Positions 23,568 through 33,107 of a stretch of DNA of 64,000 nucleotides are shown one piece after another. Positions within the stretch are counted from its first letter, which is position 1, and each line of letters starts with the position of its first letter. The DNA comes from Sanguibacter suarezii NBRC 16159. Its GTDB lineage: Bacteria; Actinomycetota; Actinomycetes; Actinomycetales; Cellulomonadaceae. The stretch lies in contig NZ_BCRT01000010.1 of NCBI RefSeq assembly GCF_001552735.1, forward strand, positions 62,001 to 126,000, read 5' to 3'. The notes below the pieces were generated by a model, which saw only the letters and a list, made by a program, of their open reading frames with translations, had not been told where the DNA came from and made no database searches. The position numbers were made by a program, and so were the translations under genes.

Positions 23568-26500
23568 GTGACGCTCGACAGCTCGAACACACCTGAATCA
23601 TCGACCGAATCGGCTCAGACCCCCGCCAAGAAGGCCCCGCGACGTCGCGTGACCCGGCAGGCGGCCCCGGCAGGCGACACCGCGTCGCCCGCCACCGAGG
23701 CCACCTCGGGGGAGGTCGCCCAGCCGGTGACCACCCAGCCCGACGCCGCGCAGAAGGCCCCGGCACCCGCCGCGGCCCCGGCGAAGAAGACCGGCTCCCG
23801 GCGAGCCCGCACGGCCTCCACGGTGTCCACCACCCCCGCGTCGCTGACCGACGCACCGGTGACCGCACCCACGACGACGACCGCCGCCGCGGCCGCCCCG
23901 ACCCTCGACGTGCTCGCCGAGCTCGACGCGCCCAAGGCTGCCCCGCGCCGCCGTCGGGCGACCTCGGCCGGGACGGTCTCGACCGCGCCGGCACCCGCTG
24001 CTGCTGAGCCGGCACCGACCTCCGACGACGCCCCCGCGCCGCGGACCGCACGCCGGTCCCGCTCGCGCGCCGCGGCCGAGAAGGTCGCCACCGATCACGA
24101 GGCCGAGGTCTCCTCGCTCGACGTGGTCGCCTCGATCGAGGCGATGACGTCCGCCGGTGCGCCGTCGGCCGAGGCCGAGACCCGGCCCGCCACGAAGAGC
24201 CGCCGCAGCCGCAGCGCCTCCAAGCACGCCGGTCCGCCGGCCGGGACGGAGCAGGCCGACAAGGCCGACAAGGCCGCCGCCACCGCGACGACCGCAGCGC
24301 CCGAGGTGACCCCGGCCGCCGAGGAGGCGCCTGCTCCCCGCACCCGCGCCACCGGACGGGCCCGCGCCTCACGCGCAGCCAAGTCCGCTGCCCCCGCGGC
24401 GACGGACAGTGCTAACGGTGCCAACGGTGCCAACGGTGCCGACAGCGCCGTCGAGACCCCTGCTGCTCCGGCCAACGAGCCCGCCGCAGCCGAGCCGCGC
24501 AAGACCCGCTCGCGCTCCGCCCGCGGGTCCCGGAGTGCGGCTCCTGCCGCCGAGGCCGAGCAGGTCGTCGCCGAGACCGTCGCCGAGCCGGTCGCTGAGA
24601 CCGTGCCCGAGGCGGCCCCGCCCGCACGCTCGCGGACCGCGCTGCTCTTCCAGGCTCCGGACACCGAGGCCGCCCCTCCGCGCCGTCGCCGCGCCCAGTC
24701 GCCGGCCGGACCGCCCAAGGCGATCTTCGCCGCGACCGGCGACACCGAGGACAGCGACCAGCTCGACGCCGACGCCGCCGAGGACCTCCCCGCCGAGCTC
24801 TCGCTCGAGACGGACGTGGTCGTCGACGAGGTCATCATCGACGAGGACGCGACCGAGGACGGCTCGGACTCCGACGAGGACAACGACAACGACCACGACG
24901 CCAACGGGGCGCCGCGTCGCCGTCGCCGCCGGGGTGGACGCGGTCGCCGCAACCGCGGTGGCTCCGACAACCAGCGCGACGAGTACTACGACGCCGACGA
25001 CGCCGAGCGCTCCGGTTCCGACGAGGCCTCCGAGGAGACCGCCGAGGAGTCGGGCGACGAAGCAGCACCGGCTCGCTCACGCCGCCGCTCCCGCAGTGCT
25101 GGCAGTGCTGGCAGTGCCGGCACGTCAGCCGCCGAGGCGGAGGACACCACCGGCGACGAGTCTGAGGACTCCGACTCCGACTCCGAGGCCGACGACTCTG
25201 ACGACTCCTCCTCGAGCCGTCGCCGCCGTCGCCGCCGCCGCGGAGCGCGCGGGGGAGAGGTCGAGACGACCACCTCCTCGCCCGCCCCGGCCCGGACCCG
25301 CACCCCGCGCGTCGCCTCCGACGAGGTGACCGCGCTCAAGGGATCCACCCGCCTGGAGGCCAAGCGTCAGCGCCGTCGGGAAGGGCGCGACGCCGGTCGC
25401 CGTCGCTCGATCATCACCGAGGCCGAGTTCCTCGCCCGCCGCGAGGCCGTCGAGCGGTCCATGATCGTGCGCGAGCGGGGCGGCCGGACGCAGATCGCCG
25501 TGCTCGAGGACGGCGTGCTCGTGGAGCACTACGTCTCCCAGCAGTCCCAGGCCTCGATGGCCGGCAACGTCTACCTCGGTCGCGTGCAGAACGTGCTGCC
25601 GAGCATGGAAGCGGCCTTCGTCGACGTGGGCAAGGGCCGCAACGCGGTCCTCTACGCCGGTGAGGTCAACTGGGACGCGGTGGGCCTGGAGGGCCAGCCG
25701 CGTCGCATCGAGCAGGCGCTCAAGTCCGGTGACTCCGTCCTGGTGCAGGTCACCAAGGACCCCATCGGTCAGAAGGGTGCTCGCCTGACGTCCCAGGTGA
25801 CCCTCGCGGGTCGCTACCTCGTCTACGTGCCCGGTGGCGGTATGACCGGCATCTCCCGCAAGCTGCCTGACAACGAGCGGGCCCGCCTGAAGAAGATCCT
25901 GCGCGAGGTGGTCCCCGAGACCGCCGGCGTCATCGTGCGCACCGCCGCCGAAGGAGCCAGCGAGGCCGAGCTCCGCGCGGACATCGCCCGGCTGCAGGCT
26001 CAGTGGGACGCGATCGAGAAGAAGGCGAAGACCGCCTCGGCTCCCGCGCTCCTGCAGGGCGAGCCGGACCTGGCGATCCGCGTCGTGCGTGACATCTTCA
26101 ACGACGACTTCACCTCGCTGACCGTCTCGGGCAACAACGCCTGGGCCGAGATCTCGCAGTACGTCAACGAGCTCGCCCCTGACCTCGCCGAGCGCGTGAC
26201 GCACTGGGTGAGCGAGAAGGACGTCTTCGCCGAGGCGCGGATCGACGAGCAGCTCGCGAAGGGGCTCGACCGCAAGGTCTGGCTGCCCTCGGGCGGGTCG
26301 CTGGTCATCGACCGCACCGAGGCCATGACGGTCGTCGACGTCAACACGGGCAAGTTCACCGGCTCCGGTGGCACCCTCGAGGAGACGGTCACCCGCAACA
26401 ACCTCGAGGCCGCTGAGGAGATCGTCCGCCAGCTCCGCCTGCGCGACATCGGCGGGATCATCGTCATCGACTTCATCGACATGGTCCTGGAGTCCAACCG

Positions 26501-27311
26501 TGACCTCGTGCTGCGCCGTCTGGTGGAGTGCCTGGGCCGCGACCGGACCAAGCACCAGGTCGCCGAGGTCACCTCGCTCGGGCTGGTGCAGATGACCCGC
26601 AAGCGCGTGGGTCAGGGTCTTGTCGAGGCCTTCAGCGAGACCTGCGACCACTGCAACGGCCGCGGGTTCATCGTCCACGACGAGCCGAACGAGAAGCACT
26701 TCCAGGGAGGGTCGGCGCCGTCGAACGCGCAGCTGTCGGCGCACAGCGCACCCTCCGACCACGAGGACAACGCTGACAAGCGCTCACGTCGCAAGCGCGG
26801 CGGTGCCAAGGAGGCCGAGGCCCCCGCGGTGGCCGTGCCGGTGCTCGGGCAGGCGAGCGACGCCGTCAAGGCGACGCTGGCCACCATCGCGGCTGCTGCG
26901 GCACACGCCCACGAGCACGACCACGACGCCGCCCGCCCGGCGACGTCGGAGGTCGAGCTGCTCGACGGCGAGACCGTGGAGGTCGTCGACGTGGTGGACG
27001 CGGACGAGGTGGCTGAGCTTCCTGAGGTCACCGAGGTGACCGAGGTCGTCGAGCTCGTGGAGGTCGACGTCGTCGAGCCCGCTGCCGACGCCCCGCAGGC
27101 CGAGGCGCCTGCCGCCGAGGCCGCCCCGGCGGTCGTCGAGGCGGAGCAGGTCCCCGAGGAGCGTCCCGCGCCGGCCAAGCGGCCAGCACGGACCAGCCGA
27201 CGGGCCACCCGCCCGGCACCGACTCGTGCGGTCCTGGACGTCTTCGCCGAGGTCGAGGCGTCCCAGCGGGAAGCGGCCGGCAACGGCGGCTCCGCAGCGC
27301 CGCAGGACTAG
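23568..27311 (+). CDS. rne: Ribonuclease E/G family protein with extended disordered arms
   Basis: Main endoribonuclease for mRNA decay and rRNA/tRNA processing. The 1247-residue reading starts at GTG 23568 (CTGGAG site upstream). Residues 1 to about 600 are low-complexity: Ala/Pro/Thr with Arg-rich patches (PRRRVTR, RRRRRGARGG), two 9-bp repeat tracts coding Asn-Gly-Ala and Gly-Ser-Ala, and Asp/Glu blocks. The catalytic half follows: S1 domain with GNVYLGRVQNVLPSMEAAFVD near 665, the DNase I-like site with VIDRTEAMTVVDVNTG near 915 and GGIIVIDFIDM near 965 (Mg-binding aspartates), and the zinc link CDHCNGRG near 1024. A second acidic/Ala tail ends the protein. As in mycobacteria, disordered arms flank the core on both sides, unlike E. 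coli where the scaffold is C-terminal. Confidence 0.94.
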   Translation: MTLDSSNTPESSTESAQTPAKKAPRRRVTRQAAPAGDTASPATEATSGEVAQPVTTQPDAAQKAPAPAAAPAKKTGSRRARTASTVSTTPASLTDAPVTAPTTTTAAAAAPTLDVLAELDAPKAAPRRRRATSAGTVSTAPAPAAAEPAPTSDDAPAPRTARRSRSRAAAEKVATDHEAEVSSLDVVASIEAMTSAGAPSAEAETRPATKSRRSRSASKHAGPPAGTEQADKADKAAATATTAAPEVTPAAEEAPAPRTRATGRARASRAAKSAAPAATDSANGANGANGADSAVETPAAPANEPAAAEPRKTRSRSARGSRSAAPAAEAEQVVAETVAEPVAETVPEAAPPARSRTALLFQAPDTEAAPPRRRRAQSPAGPPKAIFAATGDTEDSDQLDADAAEDLPAELSLETDVVVDEVIIDEDATEDGSDSDEDNDNDHDANGAPRRRRRRGGRGRRNRGGSDNQRDEYYDADDAERSGSDEASEETAEESGDEAAPARSRRRSRSAGSAGSAGTSAAEAEDTTGDESEDSDSDSEADDSDDSSSSRRRRRRRRGARGGEVETTTSSPAPARTRTPRVASDEVTALKGSTRLEAKRQRRREGRDAGRRRSIITEAEFLARREAVERSMIVRERGGRTQIAVLEDGVLVEHYVSQQSQASMAGNVYLGRVQNVLPSMEAAFVDVGKGRNAVLYAGEVNWDAVGLEGQPRRIEQALKSGDSVLVQVTKDPIGQKGARLTSQVTLAGRYLVYVPGGGMTGISRKLPDNERARLKKILREVVPETAGVIVRTAAEGASEAELRADIARLQAQWDAIEKKAKTASAPALLQGEPDLAIRVVRDIFNDDFTSLTVSGNNAWAEISQYVNELAPDLAERVTHWVSEKDVFAEARIDEQLAKGLDRKVWLPSGGSLVIDRTEAMTVVDVNTGKFTGSGGTLEETVTRNNLEAAEEIVRQLRLRDIGGIIVIDFIDMVLESNRDLVLRRLVECLGRDRTKHQVAEVTSLGLVQMTRKRVGQGLVEAFSETCDHCNGRGFIVHDEPNEKHFQGGSAPSNAQLSAHSAPSDHEDNADKRSRRKRGGAKEAEAPAVAVPVLGQASDAVKATLATIAAAAAHAHEHDHDAARPATSEVELLDGETVEVVDVVDADEVAELPEVTEVTEVVELVEVDVVEPAADAPQAEAPAAEAAPAVVEAEQVPEERPAPAKRPARTSRRATRPAPTRAVLDVFAEVEASQREAAGNGGSAAPQD
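24409..24445 (+). repeat. 9-bp repeats in rne coding Asn-Gly-Ala
   Basis: Tandem copies of a GGTGCCAAC-type unit code ANGANGANGAD within the disordered arm. A similar 9-bp run (AGTGCTGGC-type, Ser-Ala-Gly) lies at about 25095-25125. Both keep frame. Confidence 0.8.
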
Positions 27312-27362
27312 CAGCACCGGCGCGCGAGCGCGCAGGAACAGCACGACCAGCAGGACCCGTCT

Positions 27363-27410
27363 CAGACGGGCTGGAGGGGCGGACGAGCACATCGTCCGCC
27401 CCTCCAGCGT
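27363..27410 (+). terminator. Large hairpin after rne
   Basis: A perfect 17-bp stem with a 5-nt loop (27370-27408), extended outward by CAGAC/GTCTG with a small bulge. About 55 nt past the rne stop. No T-run follows, so efficiency as an intrinsic terminator is uncertain. Confidence 0.75.
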
Positions 27411-27672
27411 CTGCGGGCCGCGCCGGGCCCTGCGGGCGCCGCCACAGGCCGTGACAGGCCATGACTGCGGCGGGCGTGGCATGAGAACAGCGTCACAGCC
27501 CCAGGTGGTGGCACGTGGTCGCCGAGGGCTTCGAAGTAAGGCATGATTAGCCACGGAGCCCTCGTGGTTTCACTCTGTCCTCAGTTCGCATGTGGTTCGT
27601 CCGCGGTCGTAAGGTTTCACCTGGAACCCGAAGGCGCGATCGGCCCTGCAAGCAGGATGCCCTTGTCGGCAT
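27411..27672. other. Intergenic stretch before the rplU promoter
   Basis: No gene supported. GC content falls after about 27540. Apart from short imperfect dyads (around 27455-27475 and 27555-27570) nothing specific is seen. Confidence 0.5.
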
Positions 27673-27701
27673 TTGACCCTGAGCGCAAGATTCCGTAATC
27701 T
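27673..27701 (+). promoter_or_regulatory. Predicted promoter of rplU-rpmA
   Basis: TTGACC (27673-27678), 17-bp spacer, TAATCT (27696-27701): the best sigma-70 type promoter in the window. A 7-bp hairpin CAAGATT/AATCTTG (27686-27703) overlaps the -10. Confidence 0.7.
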
Positions 27702-27739
27702 TGATCGTCGGCGCGTGACAGTTGCGCGCTGGTCCCCGT

Positions 27740-27771
27740 GTGCTCCCGAGGTTCTTCTCGGTGATGAGCAC
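27740..27771 (+). other. Stem-loop in the rplU 5' leader
   Basis: GTGCTC/GAGCAC outer stem and CGAG/CTCG inner stem with an internal bulge, within the roughly 95-nt leader before rplU. Ribosomal operons often have protein-binding leader structures; whether L21 binds here is unknown. Confidence 0.45.
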
Positions 27772-27802
27772 GCCGCAGAGACTAAGAGAGATGAGCAGCA
27801 AC

Positions 27803-28111
27803 GTGGTGTACGCGATCGTCAAGGCCGGTGGCCGCCAGGAGAAGGTTTCCGTTGGCGACGTCGTCGTCGTCGACCGACTTTCCGGCGACGCTGGCGAGTC
27901 CATCGAACTTCCCGCGCTGCTTCTGGTTGACGGGGAGCAGGTGACCACCGACGCGGCTGCGCTCGCCAAGGTGAAGGTCACCGCTGAGGTCATTCGGGAC
28001 GAAAAGGGCCCGAAGATCGTCATCCTGAAGTACAAGAACAAGACGGGTTACCGCAAGCGCCAGGGTCACCGTCAGCAGCTGACCCGCTTGAAGGTCACCA
28101 GCATCAAGTGA
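27803..28111 (+). CDS. rplU: 50S ribosomal protein L21
   Basis: Large-subunit protein that binds 23S rRNA and contacts L20. The product begins [18 protein letters not shown] and contains [21 protein letters not shown], the conserved C-terminal RNA-binding segment. GTG 27803 gives 102 residues, the usual length, and aligns with the family N-terminus; ATG 27791 four codons upstream is possible but has its purine-rich site too close. First gene of the rplU-rpmA unit, which is expressed from a strong promoter at 27673-27701. Confidence 0.93.
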   Translation: MVYAIVKAGGRQEKVSVGDVVVVDRLSGDAGESIELPALLLVDGEQVTTDAAALAKVKVTAEVIRDEKGPKIVILKYKNKTGYRKRQGHRQQLTRLKVTSIK

Positions 28112-28186
28112 TTTCTCGTCGCGGCGGGCCTTCCTGCTGCGAGCGACTTTCGTCTAACACTTCTCAGCAGGAAAGCAGGTTCCGCC

Positions 28187-28444
28187 ATGGCACACAAAAA
28201 GGGTGCGAGTTCCTCGCGCAACGGTCGCGACTCGAACGCTCAGCGCCTCGGTGTCAAGCGTTTCGGTGGCCAGGTCGTCAGCGCGGGTGAGATCATCGTC
28301 CGTCAGCGCGGCACGCACTTCCACCCGGGCAACAACGTGGGCCGTGGCGGAGACGACACGCTCTTCGCGCTGACCGCGGGTGCTGTCCAGTTCGGTACGC
28401 GTCGTGGCCGCAAGGTCATCGACATCGTCGAGGCTGGCGTCTGA
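28187..28444 (+). CDS. rpmA: 50S ribosomal protein L27
   Basis: Ribosomal protein whose N-terminus reaches the peptidyl transferase centre. 85 residues starting [19 protein letters not shown], followed by [22 protein letters not shown]. It has no cleavable Firmicute-type N-terminal extension. The gap to rplU is 75 bp and contains no promoter that I can see; cotranscription is expected. Confidence 0.98.
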   Translation: MAHKKGASSSRNGRDSNAQRLGVKRFGGQVVSAGEIIVRQRGTHFHPGNNVGRGGDDTLFALTAGAVQFGTRRGRKVIDIVEAGV

Positions 28445-28470
28445 CCTATAGATGCACCGCAGTTCTTGGG

Positions 28471-28504
28471 AGAGGGGCGCACCGCACGGTGCGCCCCTCT
28501 TCTT
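28471..28504 (+). terminator. Intrinsic terminator of rplU-rpmA
   Basis: A perfect 13-bp stem (AGAGGGGCGCACC / GGTGCGCCCCTCT) with a GCAC loop, followed by TCTTCATT. Located 27 nt after rpmA. Confidence 0.9.
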
Positions 28505-28587
28505 CATTCACGCTTTATCCTGCTGCCAGGAGCTGACCACCGAACCGGTGAGCCAGGACCTGACAGCGCTACATGATTGGTAGATCG

Positions 28588-30114
28588 ATGGCTTCGTTCG
28601 TAGACCGGGTAGTCCTGCACGCCTCTGGCGGGAACGGTGGCAACGGATGCGCCTCGATCCGCCGAGAGAAGTTCAAGCCCCTCGCCGGCCCTGACGGCGG
28701 CAACGGCGGCAACGGTGGCAGCGTCATCCTGCGGGTCGACCCCCAGGTGACCACGCTGCTCGACTTCCACCACCTCCCGCACCGCCACGCGTCCTCGGGT
28801 ACCCAGGGTGCCGGCGACCACCGTGAGGGTGCCAACGGTGAAGACCTCATCCTGGGCGTGCCCGACGGCACCGTCGTCAAGGACCCTGAGGGCAACATCA
28901 TCGCCGACCTCGTCGGCCTGGGTGCGGAGTACGTCGTCGCCGAGGGCGGGCACGGCGGGCTCGGCAACGCCGCCCTCGCCTCCAAGCGGCGCAAGGCCCC
29001 CGGCTTCGCGCTGCTCGGTGAGCCCGGCCACGAGGCAGACGTCGTCCTCGAGCTCAAGACGATCGCGGACGTCGCCCTCGTGGGCTACCCGAGCGCCGGC
29101 AAGTCCAGCCTCATCGCCGCGATCTCTGCCGCCCGGCCCAAGATCGCCGACTACCCCTTCACCACCCTGGTCCCGAACCTCGGCGTGGTCCAGGCCGGCG
29201 GCTCGCGCTACACCGTCGCAGACGTGCCCGGCCTCATCGCCGGTGCGAGCGAGGGCAAGGGCCTGGGCCTGGAGTTCCTGCGCCACATCGAGCGCTGCGC
29301 GGTGCTCGTGCACGTCATCGACTGCGCGACCCTGGAGCCGGGCCGCGACCCGCTGAGCGACCTCGAGATCATCGAGGCCGAGCTCGCGGCGTACGCACCC
29401 GACCTCAGCTCCGACGGCCAGCGGATCCCGCTGACCGAGCGCCCCCGTCTCATCGTCCTCAACAAGATCGACGTCCCCGAGGCCCGTGAGCTCGCCGAGC
29501 TGGTCCGTCCGGACCTGGAGGCGCGCGGCGTCAAGGTCTTCGAGGTCTCCGCCGCGAGCCACGAAGGCCTCAAGAAGCTCACCTACGAGCTGGCCGAGTA
29601 CGTCGAACGTGCCCGCAAGTTCGCCCCCAAGCCGGGTGCCGCCCGCACCGTCATCCGCCCCAAGGCGGTCGACGACGCCGGCTTCACGGTCCAGCGCAAG
29701 GAGTCCGGCGGACGTCCCTTCTACGAGGTGCGCGGTACCAAGCCCGAGCGCTGGGTCCGCCAGACCGACTTCTCCATCGACGAGGCCGTCGGCTACCTCG
29801 CCGACCGTCTCGGCGCCCTCGGCGTGGAGAAGGCCCTGTTCAAGGCTGGCGCGGTCGCCGGCGACGAGGTCCGGATCGGCCCCGAGCACAACTCTGTGAT
29901 CTTCGACTGGGAGCCCACGCTCATCACCGGTGCCGAGCTGCTCGGCGGTCCCCGCGGGACCGACGCGCGCATCTCGGAGTCGCTGCGCCCCACCCGCGAG
30001 GACAAGCGCCGCGACTACACCGAGCGGATGGACGCCAAGGCCGAGGCCCGCGCCGAGCTGTGGACCGAGCGCGAGGCCGGCGTGTGGATCGACCCTGAGG
30101 TGGACGGGAAGTAA
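28588..30114 (+). CDS. obgE: GTPase Obg
   Basis: Essential ribosome-assembly and stress-linked GTPase. From N to C: the glycine-rich Obg fold ([29 protein letters not shown]), the G domain with [10 protein letters not shown] near residue 168, [16 protein letters not shown] near 212, NKID near 292, and a C-terminal OCT domain (about 345-430), then an acidic/charged tail. ATG 28588 ([11 protein letters not shown]) matches the family N-terminus; ATG 28573 five codons upstream is the alternative. 508 residues is normal for actinobacteria. Follows the rpmA terminator and leads into proB after 31 bp. Confidence 0.96.
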   Translation: MASFVDRVVLHASGGNGGNGCASIRREKFKPLAGPDGGNGGNGGSVILRVDPQVTTLLDFHHLPHRHASSGTQGAGDHREGANGEDLILGVPDGTVVKDPEGNIIADLVGLGAEYVVAEGGHGGLGNAALASKRRKAPGFALLGEPGHEADVVLELKTIADVALVGYPSAGKSSLIAAISAARPKIADYPFTTLVPNLGVVQAGGSRYTVADVPGLIAGASEGKGLGLEFLRHIERCAVLVHVIDCATLEPGRDPLSDLEIIEAELAAYAPDLSSDGQRIPLTERPRLIVLNKIDVPEARELAELVRPDLEARGVKVFEVSAASHEGLKKLTYELAEYVERARKFAPKPGAARTVIRPKAVDDAGFTVQRKESGGRPFYEVRGTKPERWVRQTDFSIDEAVGYLADRLGALGVEKALFKAGAVAGDEVRIGPEHNSVIFDWEPTLITGAELLGGPRGTDARISESLRPTREDKRRDYTERMDAKAEARAELWTEREAGVWIDPEVDGK

Positions 30115-30145
30115 GGCACCCCACGATCTGAGCGAGAATGGTCCT

Positions 30146-31297
30146 GTGAGCTCTCCTCAGGTCCTGACCCAGTCCCGCGACCATCTGCGCACCGCGCACC
30201 GGATCGTCGTCAAGGTCGGGTCCTCCTCGCTGACCGCACCGGACGGGCGCCTCGACGTCCTCGCGCTGCGCGCGCTCGTCGACGTGCTCGCCGCGCGCCG
30301 CGCCGAAGGTCACCAGGTCGTCCTGGTGACCTCCGGCGCGATCGCGGCCGCGCTCGGCCCGCTCGGGCTGCCGGCCCGCCCCAAGGACCTCGCGACCGCT
30401 CAGGCCGCCGCCTCGGTGGGGCAGGGCCTGCTCGTCGCCCGGTACACCGAGGCCTTCGCCGCCCACGGCCTGCGGGTGGGGCAGATCCTGCTCACCGCCG
30501 AGGACACGGTGCGTCGTGGGCACTACCGCAACGCCCAGCGCTCCCTCGAGCGCCTGCTCGACCTGGGAGTGGTGCCCGTCATCAACGAGAACGACGCGGT
30601 GGCCACCGACGAGATCCGCTTCGGGGACAACGACCGCCTCGCCGCGCTCGTCTCCCACCTCGTGCGAGCAGATGCGATGGTGCTGCTGACCGACGTGGAC
30701 GGGCTGCACGACGGCCCTCCCTCGCGTCCGGGCTCCCGCCGCATCGCGCAGGTGGACGGCCCCCGGGACATCGAGGGGATCGAGGTCACCGCCCGCGGCA
30801 GCGCGGTCGGCACCGGAGGCATGGTCACCAAGCTCGAGTCGGTCTCGATCGCGACGGCGTCGGGCATCCCTGTGGTGCTGACCAAGGCGAGCAACGTTGC
30901 CCAGGCGCTGGCGGGGGAGGACGTGGGCACGTGGTTCGTGGCCACCGGCCGCCGCACCACGCGCCACCGGCTGTGGCTCGGCTACGCAGCCAAGGCCCGC
31001 GGCCGCCTCGTGCTCGACGACGGCGCCGTGCGGGCCGTGCTCGCCGGCACCGCGTCGCTGCTGCCGGCCGGGATCGTCGGCGTCGAGGGAGACTTCGAGT
31101 CGGCCGACCCGGTCGAGCTCGTCGACACCGAGGGTCGCGTCGTGGCTCGGGGGCTGACCTCCTACGACGCGAGCGAGATCCCCGACCTCATGGGCCGCTC
31201 GACCGGGGCGCTGCGCGACGAGCTGGGCGCCGGCTACGACCGCGCCGTCGTGCACCGCGACGACCTCGTCCTCGTCCGCAGCCACCGCAAGCGCTGA
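30146..31297 (+). CDS. proB: Glutamate 5-kinase
   Basis: First step of proline synthesis: phosphorylates glutamate to gamma-glutamyl phosphate. 383 residues: an amino acid kinase domain (VVKVGSSSLT near 19, LVTSGAIAAALG near 62, VINENDAVATDEIRFGDNDRLAALV near 150 as the core pattern) and a C-terminal PUA domain (from about 285). The start is GTG 30146; the longer frame overlaps obgE in another frame and is rejected. GAGAAT ends 6 nt before the GTG, a possible leaderless start. Product inhibition by proline is typical of the family. Confidence 0.96.
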   Translation: MSSPQVLTQSRDHLRTAHRIVVKVGSSSLTAPDGRLDVLALRALVDVLAARRAEGHQVVLVTSGAIAAALGPLGLPARPKDLATAQAAASVGQGLLVARYTEAFAAHGLRVGQILLTAEDTVRRGHYRNAQRSLERLLDLGVVPVINENDAVATDEIRFGDNDRLAALVSHLVRADAMVLLTDVDGLHDGPPSRPGSRRIAQVDGPRDIEGIEVTARGSAVGTGGMVTKLESVSIATASGIPVVLTKASNVAQALAGEDVGTWFVATGRRTTRHRLWLGYAAKARGRLVLDDGAVRAVLAGTASLLPAGIVGVEGDFESADPVELVDTEGRVVARGLTSYDASEIPDLMGRSTGALRDELGAGYDRAVVHRDDLVLVRSHRKR

Positions 31298-31371
31298 CCG
31301 CACGCCGGCCGGGCGGGTCCGGTCAGCGGGACGTGGGTGACTCCCCGCGTGAAGGTGACTAGCCTGGGGAG

Positions 31372-32691
31372 ATGACTCAGGTTGCAGATCAGGCTGGTGT
31401 GACAGGTTCCGACGTCTCGGAGGCCGTCCTGGAGACCGCCCGACGGGCGAAGATCGCCTCGCGGACGCTCGCCACGGCGACCCGCGCGACCAAGGACGCC
31501 GCGCTGCATGCCCTCGCCGACGCCCTCGTGAGGGCCACCGACGAGATCGTCGCGGCCAACGACGTCGACACCGCGCGCGGACGCGCCAACGGCACCTCGC
31601 CCGGTCTGCTGGACCGGCTGGCCCTGACCCCGGAGCGGATCGTGGCCATCGCCGACGCCCTGCGCGAGCTCGCCGCCCTGCCTGACCCGGTCGGTGAGGT
31701 GGTGCGCGGCTCGACCCTGCCCAACGGACTGCGCCTGCGCCAGATCCGCGTGCCGATGGGCGTGGTCGGGATGATCTACGAGGCTCGCCCCAACGTCACC
31801 GTCGACGCCGCCGGGCTGGCGCTCAAGAGCGGCAACGCCGTGATCCTGCGCGGTGGGAGCGCCGCGGCCAGCTCGAACGAGGTGATCGTCCGGGTGCTGG
31901 GGGAGGCGCTGACCACCTGCGGCCTGCCGGCCGACCTCGTGCAGTCCATCGACGCCTACGGCCGTCCCGGCGCCGTCGCGCTCATGCACGCCCGCGGCCT
32001 CGTCGACGTCCTCGTGCCCCGCGGTGGGGCGGACCTCATCCAGACCGTCGTGCGGGAGTCGACCGTGCCGGTGATCGAGACCGGGGTGGGCAACTGCCAC
32101 GTCTACCTCGACGCCTCCGCGCCGCTCGAGCGGTCCATCGACATCGTGCTCAACTCCAAGACGCACCGGGTGGGGGTGTGCAACGCCGCCGAGACGCTGC
32201 TCGTGCACGCCGCTGCGGCCCCGCAGCTGCTCCCGGGGGTGCTGGCGGCGCTCGGCGCGGCCGACGTCGTCGTGCACGCCGACGCTGCGACCACGCGGCT
32301 GGCCGAGGCCAGCGGGCTCACCGCCGAGGATCTGACCGTGGTGGCAGCGACCGAGGAGGACTGGGCCACGGAGTACCTCTCCCTCGATCTCGCCGTGCGC
32401 GTGGTCGAGGACCTCGACGAGGCGATCGACCACATCCGCACGTGGACGTCGGGGCACACCGAGGCGATCGTCACCCAGGACCTAGGATCCTCCGAGCGCT
32501 TCGTCGCCGAGCTGGACTCCGCCGCGATCATGGTCAACGCCTCCACCCGGTTCACCGACGGAGGCCAGTTCGGTCTGGGCGCGGAGATCGGCATCTCGAC
32601 GCAGAAGCTGCACGCCCGCGGACCCATGGGTCTGGGGGAGCTGACGACCACCAAGTGGGTCGTCAACGGAGACGGCCAGACCCGCTCCTGA
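31372..32691 (+). CDS. proA: Gamma-glutamyl phosphate reductase
   Basis: Second step of proline synthesis, NADPH-dependent reduction of gamma-glutamyl phosphate. 439 residues with [22 protein letters not shown] near 123, and the catalytic Cys in [15 protein letters not shown] near 268. Start ATG 31372 is 6 nt after TAGCCT (31360-31365), so the gene probably has its own leaderless promoter besides read-through from proB (74-bp gap). Confidence 0.97.
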   Translation: MTQVADQAGVTGSDVSEAVLETARRAKIASRTLATATRATKDAALHALADALVRATDEIVAANDVDTARGRANGTSPGLLDRLALTPERIVAIADALRELAALPDPVGEVVRGSTLPNGLRLRQIRVPMGVVGMIYEARPNVTVDAAGLALKSGNAVILRGGSAAASSNEVIVRVLGEALTTCGLPADLVQSIDAYGRPGAVALMHARGLVDVLVPRGGADLIQTVVRESTVPVIETGVGNCHVYLDASAPLERSIDIVLNSKTHRVGVCNAAETLLVHAAAAPQLLPGVLAALGAADVVVHADAATTRLAEASGLTAEDLTVVAATEEDWATEYLSLDLAVRVVEDLDEAIDHIRTWTSGHTEAIVTQDLGSSERFVAELDSAAIMVNASTRFTDGGQFGLGAEIGISTQKLHARGPMGLGELTTTKWVVNGDGQTRS

Positions 32692-32849
32692 CCCGCTCCT
32701 GCGGTGCCTCGGAACCGGCGTCTTGTGCTCACCTGCGCAGACACGACCGAGGCGCCGAGCGGTCCGCGGACCAAAGTCGCCCGGCGCGCGGCTGAAGTTT
32801 CAGGTTCGTGGTGCCGACAGAGAACGTGAGACACTGGGCGCCAAGAATC

Positions 32850-32907
32850 TGCTCGCCGACGGCGGGCAGCGCCGGTGCAACAAAGGCTCGTGTCACGAGC
32901 GTTTTTT
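32850..32907 (+). terminator. Two tandem hairpins, the second with a T6 run
   Basis: First stem TGCTCGC/GCGGGCA with loop CGACG (32850-32868); second stem GCTCG/CGAGC with loop TGTCA (32886-32900) followed by GTTTTTT. The second directly precedes the ribosome binding site of the 50-residue gene, so it may end proA transcription or act as an attenuator. Confidence 0.65.
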
Positions 32908-32919
32908 CTGGAGGATGAC

Positions 32920-33072
32920 GTGCTCACTACAGTTCTGGCCGCTGCTGAAGAGTCTGGGGTCGTCAACCACCTCCCGATCCACCCGGTCGCCTACGGCGTC
33001 GTCACCTTCGTCGTCCTGACCGCGCTGCTCGTGGTCACCTACGCCTTCCGCAGCGTGTGGACTCGTCACTGA
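32920..33072 (+). CDS. Small single-pass membrane protein, 50 aa
   Basis: Not recognised as a named family, but short hydrophobic proteins occur at this place, between proA and nadD, in related actinobacteria. The product has an amphipathic N-terminus ([21 protein letters not shown]), one strong transmembrane segment ([16 protein letters not shown], about residues 27-43), and a basic end RSVWTRH. GTG 32920 is preceded by GGAGG at a 7-nt spacing, a strong ribosome binding site that supports real translation. The nadD start is 35 bp downstream, so coexpression is likely. Confidence 0.72.
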   Translation: MLTTVLAAAEESGVVNHLPIHPVAYGVVTFVVLTALLVVTYAFRSVWTRH

Positions 33073-33107
33073 CGAGTCGGGCAGCTGACCTCAAGGAATC
33101 GAGACCG

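Noticed and set aside
25125-26762. 545-codon minus-strand frame opposite rne
   Set aside because: Antisense to the catalytic core of RNase E; composition reflects the reversed codons.
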